Shown here: positions 43,105 to 55,800 of the stretch, piece by piece | How positions within the stretch are numbered: position 1 is the stretch's first letter | How the letters are laid out: the number at the start of each line of letters is the position of its first letter | Origin: Nymphaea colorata | Taxonomy: Eukaryota; Streptophyta; Magnoliopsida; Nymphaeales; Nymphaeaceae | DNA length: 64,000 nucleotides | Direction of reading: 5' to 3' | NCBI RefSeq assembly: GCF_008831285.2 | Contig: NW_022204507.1 | Coordinates: 1,986,001 to 2,050,000 of the forward strand | Notes under the pieces: generated by a model | Told to the model about the DNA's origin: nothing | Seen by the model: the letters and a program-made list of their open reading frames with translations, nothing else | Databases searched by the model: none | Program-made: the position numbers and the translations under genes

Positions 43105-43776
43105 ATGGCAGCCTCTTCTTCCTCGTCGATGGTCAGTCAAACTGAAATTGGAACTGTGAGACACGAGAACGTTCCTGTGCAGGTTATTACTCTTCGCCTC
43201 ACAAAGGAGAACTATTTCTCGTGGTCGCCGGCTATGACTATGGGGATTGCTGGCCGTGGTCGGATGGCCTATATCGACGGGAGCAACCCTGAACCAGCAA
43301 GAGCAAGTGATGCGTGGTACACTTGGTTCCATGAGGACAATCAAGTAAAAACGTGGATTGTTAACTCTGTCTCCGCTGAGATTCAGCCTCTTATCCTTCG
43401 GAAGAAGACTGCACGAGACATGTGGGTGGTCCTTGAGCAAATGTATGGCCAGAAGAAGACGGTCATTCGCACTTATCAAGTAATGAAGACTGTTTATAAC
43501 CTTCGCCAAGGGAACTCTTCTATTGCAGAATACTATGGGGCTTTGAAAGCAAAGTGGGAAGAACTTGACAATCACTCTGATATTCCGTGGCACTGTCCCC
43601 AAGATCAGGCAGTTTACATTGCCCAGAAATGGGAAAACAGAGTGTTCCTCTTTTTAGCTGGCTTAAATGATGAGTTTGAAGGTGTTCGGAGCCAGATTCT
43701 GAATTCTGGAGAGGTGTCCAGTATTGAAGATATATACTCTCGGTTGTTGAAGCAGAAGAACAGAGAAGGCTGGTAA
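43105..43776 (+). pseudogene. copia H gag
   Basis: MAASSSSSMVSQ start, then VPVQVITLRLTKENYFSWSPAM, RMAYIDGSNPEP, NQVKTWIVNSVS, RKKTARDMWVVLEQMYGQKK, YYGALKAKWEELDNHSDI and ENRVFLFLAGLNDEFEGVRSQIL. A frameshift at about 43745 gives a false end (REGW). The zinc knuckle CTHCKKMGHTVDYC follows in another frame at 43869-43910. The open frame runs further upstream (42799), but that part is GC-rich leader; this ATG matches copia D Gag. Confidence 0.88.
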
Positions 43777-43826
43777 CCAATGAAAGCAAGAGGGATCTTG
43801 ATCTCTCTCATGAGAGATCAGCCCTT

Positions 43827-45481
43827 GTGAGCCGTGGACCTGGAGGCTTGGCTAGACCCCCTCGCCGATGCACACACTGCAAGAAGATGGGTCACACCGT
43901 CGATTACTGTTGGGATCTCTATCCAGACAAGAAAGGCAATAGAGGGAGGTCTTCTAGTGGGAAGACACGTGGGCCTGGGACGCCCAAATCCAGTGGGGAA
44001 AAACTTTCTATTTCGGCTGATCAGCTTCGTGAACTAAGGGCTTATTTGGGCAGGATCGATGTCAACAAGATTGAGACCTCAGAGGACACTACAGCTAATC
44101 ATGCTCTTGCAGTTATTGGCAATAAAGGTAACTCTTCTGTGGGAGAATGGATTGTCGATAGTGGTGCTACTCATCACATGACAGGTAATCCAAAATTGTT
44201 TCATGAGTATAAGTTGTCCTCGGGAAAGGAACGTGTTTCTCTTGCAGATGGTTCTTCTACCTGTGTGGCAGGCGTAGGCACTCTGTCCTTGTTGGACAAA
44301 TTTCATGTGTAGGGCGCTTTACATGTTCCCCAGTTTCCTTTAAATCTCTTGTCAGTCAGTAGACTTACTAAAGAATTGAATTGTGAACTTATTTTCTCTG
44401 TCGATCGCTGTGTTTTGCAGGACTTGGTGACAGGGAAGAGGATTGGGATTGGTTTAGCTTCTGATGGATTATATCGTCTTCCCATACGTGTGGCTACTGC
44501 TCTGTTGACAGCGATCCGCAAGACAGATAAGAGAAGAGAAGATTGTCTTCAGTCCTTTATGTACTGGCATGAACGTTTTGGGCATTTACCTTTTGGGATT
44601 TTGAAACATTTGTTTCGAGACTTGTGTTCCTCCTTTGATTTGTCTTCCATTTCTTGTGATGTTTGTCAGTTTGCCAAACATGTGAGGGCTTCGTACCCTC
44701 TTTCTACTAGTTGTGTTAATGAAGCTTTTTCCCTGATTCACTCTGATGTATGGGGACCTTCAGGAATTTATACCCGTCAAGGTTTCCAGTATTTTATCAC
44801 TTTCATTGATGATTTCTCTCGTGCTACGTTTGTGTACTTGTTAAAAGACCGCAGTGAGGTTCCTCGTATCATCGAGACATTCATTCTTCTTGTGCATACC
44901 CAATATGGTGCGAATGTTAAAACTTTCCGGTCCGATAATGCCCGTGAGTACATGTGTCAGCCTGTTGAGGAGTTTCTTAGACAACGGGGGATTGTTCATG
45001 AAACATCTTGTAGTTACACCCCCCTCAAAATGGGGTTGCTGAAAGGAAAAATCGTCAACTTCTTAATGTCACCAGGGCTCTTTTGTTTCAGAGAAATCTT
45101 CCTAAACACTATTGGGGTGATGCTGTTCTTACTAGTGCCTATCTTATTAACCGCATGCCCAATCGTGTTTTGAATGATAGGACTCCCCACTCGTTGCTTC
45201 CTGGCAGTCGTCCACCATTCCCTCTTCCTCCTCGTATTTTTGGTTGTGTATGTTTTATCCATGATCACAGTCCAAATGTCAAGAAACTTGATCCTAGGTC
45301 TATCAAAGGTGTCTTTGTTGGATACTCTCCTACGCAAAAAGGATACAAATGTATTGATCCTATTACTGGTCGAGTTTATGTTACGAGGGATGTTACCTTC
45401 TTAGAACATGCCTCTTACTTTGGTGAGAATCCTCTTCAGGGGGAGAAGTCTGTGAGCAGGGAAGAGTATTCTCAGAGATAG
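43827..45481 (+). pseudogene. copia H zinc knuckle-protease-integrase
   Basis: 43827-44312 holds the knuckle and protease (WIVDSGATHHMTG, intact) and ends in a stop (44310) within FHV-GALHVP. 44349-45025 continues with WHERFGHLPFG, CDVCQFAKH, HSDVWGPSG and FRSDNAREY, then loses one C in the run at 45018-45023, shifting out of frame before QNGVAERKNRQ. 45083-45481 covers the integrase C-terminal part (GDAVLTSAYLINRMP, GYSPTQKGYKCIDP) and stops at 45479. Catalytic residues are present, but there are three disabling changes. Confidence 0.88.
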
Positions 45482-45502
45482 GAACTTCAGTTTATAGATT
45501 TT

Positions 45503-47412
45503 TTGGACTACAAGAAAGCAAAATTGCTTACTACTGTTGATGTGCCTGAGAAGGAGGAAAGGTGTGACACTAGCATTGAGAAGGAAGGCCCTCGGTTATT
45601 TGGACAGTTTTACTCTAGACGAGGTACTCGGACAGAGATGATGACTTGTGATGCTAGATCTACTTCCAATCCCAATGCCACTCCTTCCCTGGATGAACCA
45701 AGTCCTACCGTGGAGACTCATGATGAGGTTGAAAAGAAGAATGAAGATCTTCCCATTGCCCTGAAAAAGGGTGTCAGGTCATGTACTCAACACCCCATTG
45801 GTAATTTTGTTTCTTATTCCAGACTTGGAAAAGATTACAAGTGTTTTGTTTCTACTCTTTCTTTGGCTGTGATCCCCAGGACTGTTGCTGAAGCTCAAAG
45901 TGACTCCAAGTGGGCTGATGCAATGAAAGAAGAATTAGATGCCCTGAGAAGAAATATGACATGGGAAGTGGTGAAGATTCCTGAAGCCGCTCACTTAGTT
46001 GGATCCAAATGGGTGTATACCATCAAGTACAAACCAGATGGGAGTGTTGAAAGATATAAAGCTCGACTTGTGGCCAAGGGATTTAGCCAGAAATATGGAA
46101 TTGATTACTTGGAAACCTTTGCTCCTGTTGCGAAAATGAAGACAGTGAGGGTGGTTATATCCCTAGCTGTGATGAAGGAGTGGAAGATGTATCAACTAGA
46201 TGTTAAGAATGCATTCCTCAATGGTGACCTCGAAGAAGAAGTATATATGCATATGCCTCCAGGATATGAAGAACCAGAAAAATGTTGTAAGCTGAAAAAG
46301 GCCTTATATGGCCTTAAGCAATCGCCCAGAGCGTGGTTCGAACGACTGAGAAGAGTGATGATACGTGATGGATACAAACAAGGAAATGGAGATCACACTC
46401 TGTTTGTGAAGAAGAAGGAGAGCAGGGTTACTCTCCTGCTGGTCAACGTAGATGACATGATTGTCACAGGAGATGATGAGGAGGAGATTATCAAGCTAAA
46501 AGGGTTACTGGCTACAGAATTCGATCTCAAAGATCTTGGCAAGCTAAGGTATTTTCTTGGTATGGAGGTTGCTAGGTCTAGTACTGGTCTTGTACTAAAC
46601 CAAAGGAAATACACATTAGATCTGCTGGAAGAAACTGGTAAATTGGGATGTAGACCTACTCCTACCCCATTTGACACTGGGCACAAGTTGAGCCTTAGAG
46701 ATGGAGAGCCTCTCTGTGAAGAAGACAAGGGAAGATATCAACGTCTGGTTGGGAAGTTGATTTATCTTACTCTCACGAGACCTAATATCACCTTTGCGGT
46801 GAATGTTTTGAGCCAATTCATGCATGCACCAACCGATGCACATCTGAAGGCTGTGGACAAAGTGCTATGCTACCTGAAGAAAAATCCTGGCAAGGGACTC
46901 CTGTATGTGAAACAAGAGACTGTGGAAATCGAGGGCTATTCTGATGCGGATTGGGCAGGTTGTGGTGATACCAGACGATCTACTACAGGGTACTGTGTCT
47001 ACTTGGGAGGAAACCTTGTTGTATGGAGGAGCAAGAGACAGGATGTTTGCTCAGATCTAGTGCAGAGGCAGAATATAGGGCAGTTGCTATGGGAGTGTCA
47101 GAATTACTATGGTTGAAGATATTGCTGACTGACATTGGAATAGAGATTGAATGACCTATGAAGATGTACTTTGATAACAAATCTGCAATCAACTTAGCCA
47201 ACAATCCTGTTCTTCATGACAGAACAAAACATGTTGAAATTGATCGTCACTTCATTCGGGAAAGAATTGATGCGAAAGAGTTGATCTTACCTTACATGAA
47301 GTCTGAAGACCAAACTGCTGATGTTCTGACGAAAGCTCTTCCTTCAGCTTCATTTGAGAGGAATGTATCCAAGTTGGGCATGTTTGATATGTATGCCCAA
47401 CTTGAGGGGGAG
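45503..47412 (+). pseudogene. copia H RT-RNase H with NVDD in place of YVDD
   Basis: 537 open codons: [81 protein letters not shown] and [10 protein letters not shown]. The RT catalytic box reads VNVDDMIVTGDD (46442-46474): the Tyr of YVDD is Asn. RNase H follows, with YSDADWAGC, a frameshift at about 47048, a stop at 47151, then YFDNKSAINLA and TADVLTKAL to the polypurine tract. The two Asp of the box are kept; the Tyr change is expected to harm dNTP positioning (family knowledge). Confidence 0.88.
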
Positions 47413-47656
47413 TGTTGATAGATCGTATGTTTCGGGTCCGGATCCATACCCGACCCGCCTTGTAGCCCGTTTTGGGCACTACTTAAGTCATGTAACCCTA
47501 ATCCTTATGTGAATGATAATCAAAAGAGAGAGAGAGTCTGGCTGCTAGTGGGCACCAACTCCTCCTCATTCGTGGTTTTTTCTCCCTCGTGTTGAGGGTT
47601 TTCCACGTTACATCGTGATTGTTGTTCCTCTTCCTCTTCTTGTTCGTATTTCTACA
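47413..47656 (+). repeat. 3' LTR of copia H
   Basis: 244 bp, about 99% identical to the 5' LTR by eye, followed by CTTCC. Confidence 0.94.
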
Positions 47657-47661
47657 CTTCC

Positions 47662-48490
47662 TTACAACGAGCCACTTCTATTCCAAGGAAGTATCTCAAG
47701 TGTTCAAGATCTTTTGTGACAAAGTGCTTTTGAAGAAATTCTTTGGTCTTAGATATACCTTGTTTATAGTTGCCGATCAATACAATATCATCAACATATA
47801 CTGCCAAGATAACCATACCCAACTCTCCCTTCTTAACAAACACTGAATAATCAAGAGGTGACCTTTGGAATCCACTCTGTGAGACAATATCAAATAGTTT
47901 ATGAAACCACGCATGGGGACTTTGTTTCAATCCGTATATAGCCTTCCGCAATTTGCACACCTTCCCACACTCCCCCTAAACCTCGAAGCCAAGTGGTTGT
48001 TGCATATAAACGGTCTCCTGAAGATCGTCATACAAGAATGCATTTTTGACATCCAATTGATGCATCTGCCAGTCATAGTGAACTGCAAGAGAAATCAAGA
48101 GGCGAATGATACCTAACCGGGCCACTGGCGAGAAGGTGTCAAAGAAATCAATACCATAGGTCCGAGTATATCCTTTTGCAACCAACCGAGCTTTATAGTG
48201 TTCAAGGGTGCCATCTGCATGGTATTTGATAGTGAATACCCATTTGGATCAACAATATCACAACCGGAAGGAGGAGCAACAAGGTCCCACATGTGGCGTT
48301 CTTGTAAAGTATGTATTTCCTCTTCCATAGCCTGGCACCAATTAGGGTCTAGTAATGCTTGCTGATGACATGTCGGAGTAGTATAAGTAGATAGAGCATG
48401 AATAAATTGTTGCACCTTGTCACTTACATATTCAGACGTCACGAACTGTGAAATGGGATGAATGGTGCATTGACGTCTACCCTTCCGCAA
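47662..48490 (-). pseudogene. copia G early RT
   Basis: LRKGRRQCTIHPISQFVTSE, CHQQALLDPNWCQAMEEEIHTLQ, then a frameshift, [43 protein letters not shown], a stop, [31 protein letters not shown] (catalytic YVDD intact, about 47800) and TKDLEHLRYFLGIEVAR. It joins the fragment left of copia H. Confidence 0.85.
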
Positions 48491-49670
48491 GGCAATAGGA
48501 AGGTCCTGCGAGTCAGAGATAACCGGAGGTGAGGAATCAGGTACACTTACCTCAGGAGAGGATGATGGAGGAGAGCCATGTGAGAGACCCTGTTGGCGAG
48601 AGTAGACTAATGGAGGATCCGGAAAACGATTTCAGGGCGGTGATGAACTCAGAAGGGACGTAAGAGGGAAAGGTGGGATTGGCAAAGGACATTGAGGGAG
48701 ACTCTCAGGGCAAGAGGTAGATGGTTGTGGGAAATATGGACGGGACTCAAAGAATGTGATGTCCGCAATGACATACTCTTTCTGGGTGAGAGGGTGAAAG
48801 CATTTGTAGCCTCGTTGGTTCTTGGGATAACCAAATTTTCGGGTTTGGCAGCAAGTTTATCTCGCTTTGGTCCAAGGATATGAACAAAGCATGTGTATCC
48901 AAACACACGAGGTGGAGTTTGAAACAGTGGATGATCCGGGCAAAGCATTTGAATTGGAATTTGTTAAGTATACATGATGATGGTAGGCGATTAAGGAAGT
49001 AACAAGCAGTTAGGATCGCATCCCCCCAAAAGTAAAATGGTACATGGCTCTGTATCATGAGAGTACGAGCAACTTCGAACAAATGTCGATGTTTTCTCTC
49101 TGCAACCCCATTCTGTGGCGAGGTATGTGGACAGGTGAATTGAGGAACAATCTCATGTTTTGAGTAAAATTGTAAAAGATTGGACGATTTGAATTCAAGA
49201 GCATTGTCAGTGTGAACAGACTTAACAGAAACACCAAATTGAGTTTTTATTTCAATAATAAGATTTTGAAGGATACATATAACTGCAGACCGTTCCTTCA
49301 AAAGGAAAACCCAACTAACACGAGAGAAATCATCAACTACAACTAGATAATACCAAAATTTAGACTGGCTAGCAGTATGGCTAAGCCCCCACACATTGAC
49401 ATGAAGTAAATCAAATATACTATGACTTGAAGGACTTAGACTCGAAGGAAAACTACTCCTAGTGTGTTTCCCAAGTTGACAGACTTCACGCTGGAGTGAC
49501 TCTGACATGGAAAGCTGAGGAAACAAGCAACGATGTTTTGGCACCGATGGATGCCCAAGTATGAGATGCCACTGAAGATTCGTAGGTTTAGATGGAACTG
49601 ATGTAGCAGTTGTGTCCATGGCCTCAGACAGGAAATAGACTCCCCCTCGTTCATGGCCTCCACCAATCAT
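48491..49670 (-). pseudogene. copia G integrase
   Basis: The 49670-48747 frame is long: MIGGGHERGGVYFLS, LQWHLILGHPSVPK, REVCQLGKHTRSSFPSS, HVNVWGLS (the usual catalytic Asp of VDVWG is Asn), VVVDDFSRVSWVFLLKERSA, HTDNALEFKSS (Asp), SPQNGVAERKHRHLF (Glu) and WGDAILTACYFLNRLPSS. After a shift, RVFGYTCFVHILGPKRDKL and VIADITFFESRPYFPQP-like sequence. The first catalytic Asp change adds to the frameshifts. Confidence 0.85.
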
Positions 49671-49688
49671 CCTCCCAGTCTACAAGTC

Positions 49689-50195
49689 CTAAAACCAACA
49701 CGAACCAGGATCAAAACTGACTCTACAGTTCAAATCATGAGTCAGCCCTTTAACAGAGAGAAGATGAGTGGGAAAGTCAGGAGCAAACAATACATTATTC
49801 ACGGTTAAACAATCAGAAATTTTCACACTACCCCAACCGATAATAGGAGATAATCTCCCATCTACAAGCTTCACCTATCTAGGTTGAGGAAAATGATGAA
49901 GCACAATGAATAAATTTGGTTGACTGCAAAAGTGTTTGGAGGCTCCAGAATCAATAATCCATGACATACCTGGGTCTTGGTTCTGCATAATGGTGGAAAA
50001 AGCAAAATCACCCACAACTGTAGACGCTAAGGAGGAAGATGAGGTTTTCTGTGCCAGAAATTGTTCATACTCTGATTTACTCATACCAACAGTGACCTTT
50101 TCTGCATTTGATTCTGTATGGTCATCTTCAACATGTGAAGCTTTTGGGATATGAGAAGAACTCTTGATCTGTGATGACTCAAAGCCTCGAATCAT
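49689..50195 (-). pseudogene. copia G protease and gag-protease linker
   Basis: GMSKSEYEQFLAQKTSS, PGMSWIIDSGASKHFCSQ (catalytic DSG intact), LVDGRLSPIIGWGSVKI, NNVLFAPDFPTHLLSVKGL and CRVSFDPGSCWF, with stops at 49872 and 49686. Confidence 0.85.
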
Positions 50196-50984
50196 TGGGC
50201 GACCATGTTTATTTCAGCATCTATCTTCTAGATGACCAAGTCTTCCACAGAACATGCATTGTAATCTACCACGTCCACCTCCTGAACTACGACCTCCTTT
50301 CCCTCTATTGAAAGCATGTCCTCGGCTTCCTGAGATGGCTAAGGACTGCCCACGACCTCCTGGGACAGCTAATGCTGAAGAGGGTGCATCAGTTGAGGAT
50401 GGAGAGAGAGTCACTGCCGGACGACTTAGCCTGTTATACGCCTCAGCCAGGTCTGGAATTTCAGCCCCAGTCAACATTTGGGCTTTGGCCGTTGCAAAAT
50501 CAGGAGATAACCCAGCTAAAAATTTTGCCACCATGTGCTGCTCAAAGTGGGTTTTGTAGCATGATTAACACGGGGAACGTAGGGCTTTGAGTCTCTCATA
50601 GGCTGATTTGACTGACGCAAAGTATTGGGCCAGATCTGAGTCACCTTGTTGGAGTTTAAGGAGTTCTTCTTCAACCTGCAAGACTTTGCTCATACTCTTA
50701 TCATGGGAGTACGTTTGCTTCAGAAATTCCCACATATGCTTGGAAGAGGTACAATATGCAATCATAGGAGTGATGTGTGTCTGCACGCTGTTCATAATCC
50801 ATGACATAACAATATTGTTATCTTCTTCCCATGTAGAATATTTTCATGTCTTGGTTAGGGGTTCTTCCTCCTCAATAACATGTTTCTTTCTGTGCCCCTT
50901 AACAGACATCCTAAATACGCGAGACCAGATTTCATAGTTTGAGCCGTCTAACTTCACGGTAGACCCAAATGAAAGAAGATTCCC
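50196..50984 (-). pseudogene. copia G gag, N-terminus truncated at the deletion junction
   Basis: GNLLSFGSTVKLDGSNYEIWSRVFRMSVKGHRKKHVIEEEEP near the right end, VMSWIMNSVQTHITPMIAYC, MWEFLKQTYSHDKSM, LAQYFASVKSAYERLKALRSPC, MVAKFLAGLSPDFATAKAQML and knuckle CMFCGRLGHLEDRC (complete CX2CX4HX4C). Stops at 50843 and 50562. Confidence 0.85.
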
Positions 50985-52850
50985 ACGTATTTGGATGCAC
51001 TTGCTTTGCACACATCCTAGGCCCAAACAAAAACAAACTTGTTGCCCAAGCCATCAAATGTGTATTTATTGGATACTCTGCCAATCAAAAAGGATATAAG
51101 TGCTTTGATCCCCAGACCAAGAAAGAGATTATCAGTGTGGATGTTACATTCTTTGAGTCTCGTCCTTATTTTTCCCCTTCGAGTCCTCCTTCGTCTGAGA
51201 TGCCTATACTTGTTCCTCTTCCTATTACACCAGTGTCCCTTGAGTCATTCCAGCCATCTAAACCTATGTCCCGCCATCTAAACCTATGTCACATGAACGT
51301 TTCCTTGATCCTCCATTGGTTTACACTCGTCGTCTTGGTCCCTCTCCCAACCCCCTACCAGCGTCTTCTCAGGAGGTAAGCTCCACTGATCAGACTGATT
51401 CAGGTTTAAATGATGAACACTATGCAGATGATCTCCCTATTGCTATTCGTAAGGGAAAGCGACAGTGCACACTACACCTGATTTCTAATTTTGTCTCTAC
51501 TGACCATTTGAGTACAAGTTTGGTGCAGTTTGATCGAGCTCTGCCTAGTCACACATGATCCCTTCGTCTCACTATCAAGCCCTATTAGATTCACTGTGGT
51601 GGCATGCCATGCAGGAGGAAATGGATGCTCTTATCTCTCGAGAGACTTGGGAATTGGTGGATCCACCGAGGCACCGTAATGTGGTTGGCTCCAAGTGGGT
51701 GTTCACCATCAAGTATCATTCTGATGGTTCAGTTGAACGGTTCAAGGCATGTCTTGTCGCTAAAGGATATACACAGATTTATGGTGTCGACTTCTTTGAG
51801 ACTTTTTCACCCATGGATCGATTGGGCTCTATTCGACTTATTATATCACTTGTTGTCTAGCGACAATGGCCTTTATTTTAGCTGGACGTGAAAAATGCTT
51901 TTCTATATGAAGATCTTTCTGAAACTGTCTATATGTTGCAACCACCTGGTTTTGAGCGACAGGGGGAGTGTTCCAAGGTATGCAAATTAAAGAAGGCTAT
52001 TTATGGGCTTAAACAGAGTCCTCGTGCATGATTTCATAAGCTATCTGAGGTCTTATGTAAATGTGGCTTTCGGCGGTCTCAACTTGATCACTCATTGTTT
52101 ATCAAGCAAGGTACATCTGGTATAGTGATATTAATTGTTCACGTTGATGATATTGTTCTCATTGGGCAAAGTGATCAAGAGATAGCTCAGACAAAGGAAT
52201 TTCTTCAGAAACACTTTGTCATAAAAGACCTTGGACAACTCCATTATTTCCTTGGTATTGAGGTGGCCCCTAGTAGTAAATGAGTTGTAGTATCTCAGAG
52301 AAAATATGCTTTGGATCTTCTGCAAGAAACAGGTTTATTGGGGGCTAAACCTGCTACTCTTCCCATGAACTTTCGCATTCATATACATGATGATAATTCA
52401 GAGCCTTTTGACTTTAAATCTTACAGAGATCTGCTATATTTTACTGTAACTCGCTCTAACATTAGCTTCACTGTGAATAAACTAAGTCAATTCATGAAAA
52501 AACCCAGGAAAGTTCATTGGGACGCTGCTCTAATGGTTGTCAGATACCTAAAATCAGTCTGAGGAAAGGGGTTATGGTTCAAAAAGGAAGAAGGTGTTGA
52601 CATTGAAGCATATAGTGATACTGATTATGCAGGATCTGTAGATGACAGAAAGTCTATTACAGGTTTTTGTGTTTTTGTGGGAGGTAATCTTATTTCTTGA
52701 AGGAGCAAGAAGCAGAATGTGGTGGCCCGATCTAATGTTGAGTAGGAATATAGGGCTATGGCTCAAACTACGGCTGAAATGTCATGGGTCAGATCATTAC
52801 TTCTAGAGTTGGGTGTTTCAGTGAATCTCCCAATGAATATGTATTGTGAC
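50985..52850 (+). pseudogene. copia F integrase C-terminus, RT and RNase H (first part)
   Basis: VFGCTCFAHILGPNKNKLVAQAIKCVFIGYSANQKGYKCFDP and VDVTFFESRPYFSPSS at the start, then a frameshift caused by a partly duplicated segment at 51259-51290, [48 protein letters not shown]-like sequence with stops, [18 protein letters not shown] (YVDD changed to HVDD), TKEFLQKHFVIKDLGQLHYFLGIEV, and RNase H to NMYCDQ at 52850, where hAT1 is inserted. Very close to the inverted block in element 2. Confidence 0.85.
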
Positions 52851-55800
52851 CAATGTTTATCAACAAAAACGATACGACACACGTTCTATACACGATACGC
52901 ATGCGTATCGCACACGTACTGCCTGTATCGTGTGATACAGGAGTAAAATGAAAAAGAGGCCCGACGGCCCCTTTTTTGTGTCTTTTTTTCAAACGTACGC
53001 TCCTCTCTCTCTCTTCTCTTGTTTCTAAACACTGCAAGAGACGTGTGAGGGAGAGATTTTCTCCATTTGCATCAAGATTTGCCGGTGAAAAAGCTTTATT
53101 TCTTGTTGTGGGGAGTCTCGGGACGGTGGGAAACTTGGAGAAAGAGGGTTTTTTGGTTTCTAACACCAAGAAGGTAAGAAATAACTTATTTTTGTCGTTG
53201 AATCGTTCATTTCTCTTATTTCCTACATTTATTTGTATGTTTTTACTTGTTTTGTGAAGATATAATGTCGGATCCTGCATGGCAGTGGTGTACAAGGGTG
53301 AATCCCAAAGATAGGTCAAGAGTTAAGTGCAATTATTGTAAGCAAATCATATCAGGAGGGATCTCTCGTTTTAAAAACCATATAGCTGGTACACAACGAA
53401 GTGGCTGCTTGCAATGGCTCCCAAGAGAACCCATTGCCAGCGTATGTAAAGCACCAATGTATGGAGCTTCTTAATGCAGTGAAAGCAAATAGGATTGAAA
53501 AGGAAATGCAAGAGAGGAAGGATATGGGGACCCACATGAAGAGGAAGAAAGTGAAGGTGAAGATGTTGTTGAGCTTGAAGAAGAACATGTTGGTGTCAGT
53601 TTGGGAACAGCTAAAGGGAAAGACATCATGCATGGAGGTGGTTCTTCTGCAACTGCAACCAAAAAAAGAAGAGGTGCAAGTGCAAGTTCAGTTTCACAAG
53701 GACGTGGCAGGAGTCATGGTCGTACTAGTGGTGGTAGAGTACCTACTATGAGGTCGAGTAATATGTCTAGTTCGATCAAGAATTTTTTTCCCAATTATAT
53801 TGTTGTTGGTGCTGAGCCTAAGATTCGTATAGCCATGCAATCAAAGGATATTGTTGAAGCAGCAGATGAAACCATAGGAAAGTGGTTCTATGATGCATCC
53901 ATTCCCTTCAATGCAGCAAACTCTTATCATTTTCAGCCTATAGCAGATGTGATTGCTAGTGTAGGTCGAGGGTATAAAATGTCCTCTTTTCATAAATTGC
54001 GAGGTAAAATTCTCAACAATGTAGTTAGAGATGTCAGACATATTGTGATGAACTAAAATTGAGCTGGAAAGCTACAGGATGCAGTGTAATGGCATATGGG
54101 TGGACAAACATCAAGAACAGAACATTGGTAAATTTCCTTGTATATTGCCTCCTTGGTACTATGTTCTTAAAATCTGTTGATTTGTTTGATACTCCTAAGA
54201 CTGTTGATGTTTTGTTTGGGATTTTTGATAAAGTTATACAAGAAGTTGGGCCTGAAAATGTCATACAATTTATCAATGATAATGCAGCAAATTATAAAGC
54301 TGCAGGTGAAATGTTAGCAGCATGATATAGGACATTTTATTGGAGTCCATGTGCTGCTCACTGTGTAAATCTTATGTTTCAGGATCTTGGTGAAAGAGAT
54401 GATATGAAGTTGACAATTCATAGATGCCAAGAAATCACGAAGTTTATTTATAATCATGCTTATGTCTTGAATTTGATGAGGAAATTCACAAATGGGGCTG
54501 AATTGATTCGACCTGCACAAACACAATTTGCTACAAATGTTTTGACTGTGCAGGGTATAGTCAAGCAAAGAACTCCTCTCAGGCAGATGTTTTCAAGTGA
54601 TGATTGGGCTGCATATCCACATGCTTATAAAAAAAAAAGGCTACGATAGTTGTGGATACCATCTTCGATGCTGATTTTTGGAAATCATGTGTGCACTTAT
54701 TGAAGATTTGTGTACCTCTAGTGAAAGTCCTCAGATTAGTTGATAGTAAAGATAGACCTTTTATTGGATATTTATATGAGTCTATGGACAAAGTCAAGGA
54801 GGCCATTAGAGATAATATGAAGGGAAAAAAGAAGTTATACATGCCTATGTGGAAGATTATAGATGAAAGGTGGTCTGGACAATTTCATCGCCCTCTTCAT
54901 GCAACAGCCTACTACCTAAATCCTGCTATTAGATATCTTCCCACTTTTAAGAAGGACAGAGAGGTCGAGTATGGCATGTTGGATTGTATTGACGTATTAG
55001 TAAGTGATAGTAAAGAACAAGACGCTATCCATATGTCGATCAACAAATATGATACGGCTTCTGGTACCATGGCGAGAGACACAGCAGTTTGATGCAGGAC
55101 AACTATGCGTCCAGGTATTAGAAAAAGAGACTTTATACTTTTTGTTGTTTAGCTTCTACTCTACATTTTTACCTTCTCATATATTATTCTCTCAGTTTTA
55201 CTTTCCATCTGTCTTGCAATTAGAATTCTCAGCCAAACATGTAATGCAACTGGATGTGAAAGAAATTGGAGTGTATTTCAGCACATCCACAGTAAGAAGA
55301 GGAATAGGCTGGAACATAAAAGGTTGAATGACCTTGTTTACATTCGTTATAATATGAAGTTGAGACAAAGGTAAACATTTGTTATACAAAATAGCAAATT
55401 CTAATATATATTTTAATTCCTAACAATTTGTTAAACTTTTCTCTTGTTAGGCAACTAGAAACCACATATACGAGGAAGCATCACACTCAATATGATCCTA
55501 TCAACATTGATCATTTTGATATATTAGATTCTTGGGTTGAAGAAGAACCATCTGCAATACTTGATGAAGACGATCTTGATTTTTTGAGCGTTGAAGAAGC
55601 AGCAGAGATTATTGAAGAAGGAGAGGCTGAGGAGCAATGGAATGTTGGTGACATTCCATTTGCAACAAAGGGGATAGATCAAGAAGCACTTAATGAAGAA
55701 AATGAAGATGATGATGAAGAATGAAGATGATGATGCAGATTGCAGATGACGATTGACGAGGCTTTTTGTTGAATCATGAAATATGATAACTATGTCTATA

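Larger units (their letters stand above)
42523..47656 (+). mobile_element. Ty1/copia element H, complete structure
   Basis: Two 244-bp LTRs differing at about three positions, duplication CTTCC (42518-42522, 47657-47661), PBS TGGTATCAGAGC (42767-42778) and polypurine tract TTGAGGGGGAG (47402-47412). The polyprotein is complete but has several frameshifts and stops. Inserted in copia G RT; the RT frame reads GIEVARCKE from the right and EEIVLSQRK from the left. Related to copia D. Confidence 0.94.
41509..50984 (-). mobile_element. Ty1/copia element G (5' LTR lost), interrupted by copia H
   Basis: Minus-strand element: 3' LTR (to 41698), polypurine tract, RNase H and late RT (41699-42522), copia H, early RT, integrase, protease and gag, ending at 50984 shortly before its Gag start. 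Its 5' LTR and leader are absent and the next base belongs to copia F integrase in the opposite direction. Confidence 0.85.

Noticed and set aside
42772-43602. 276-codon minus-strand ORF
   Set aside because: Antisense of copia H leader and gag, which is clearly coding on the plus strand.
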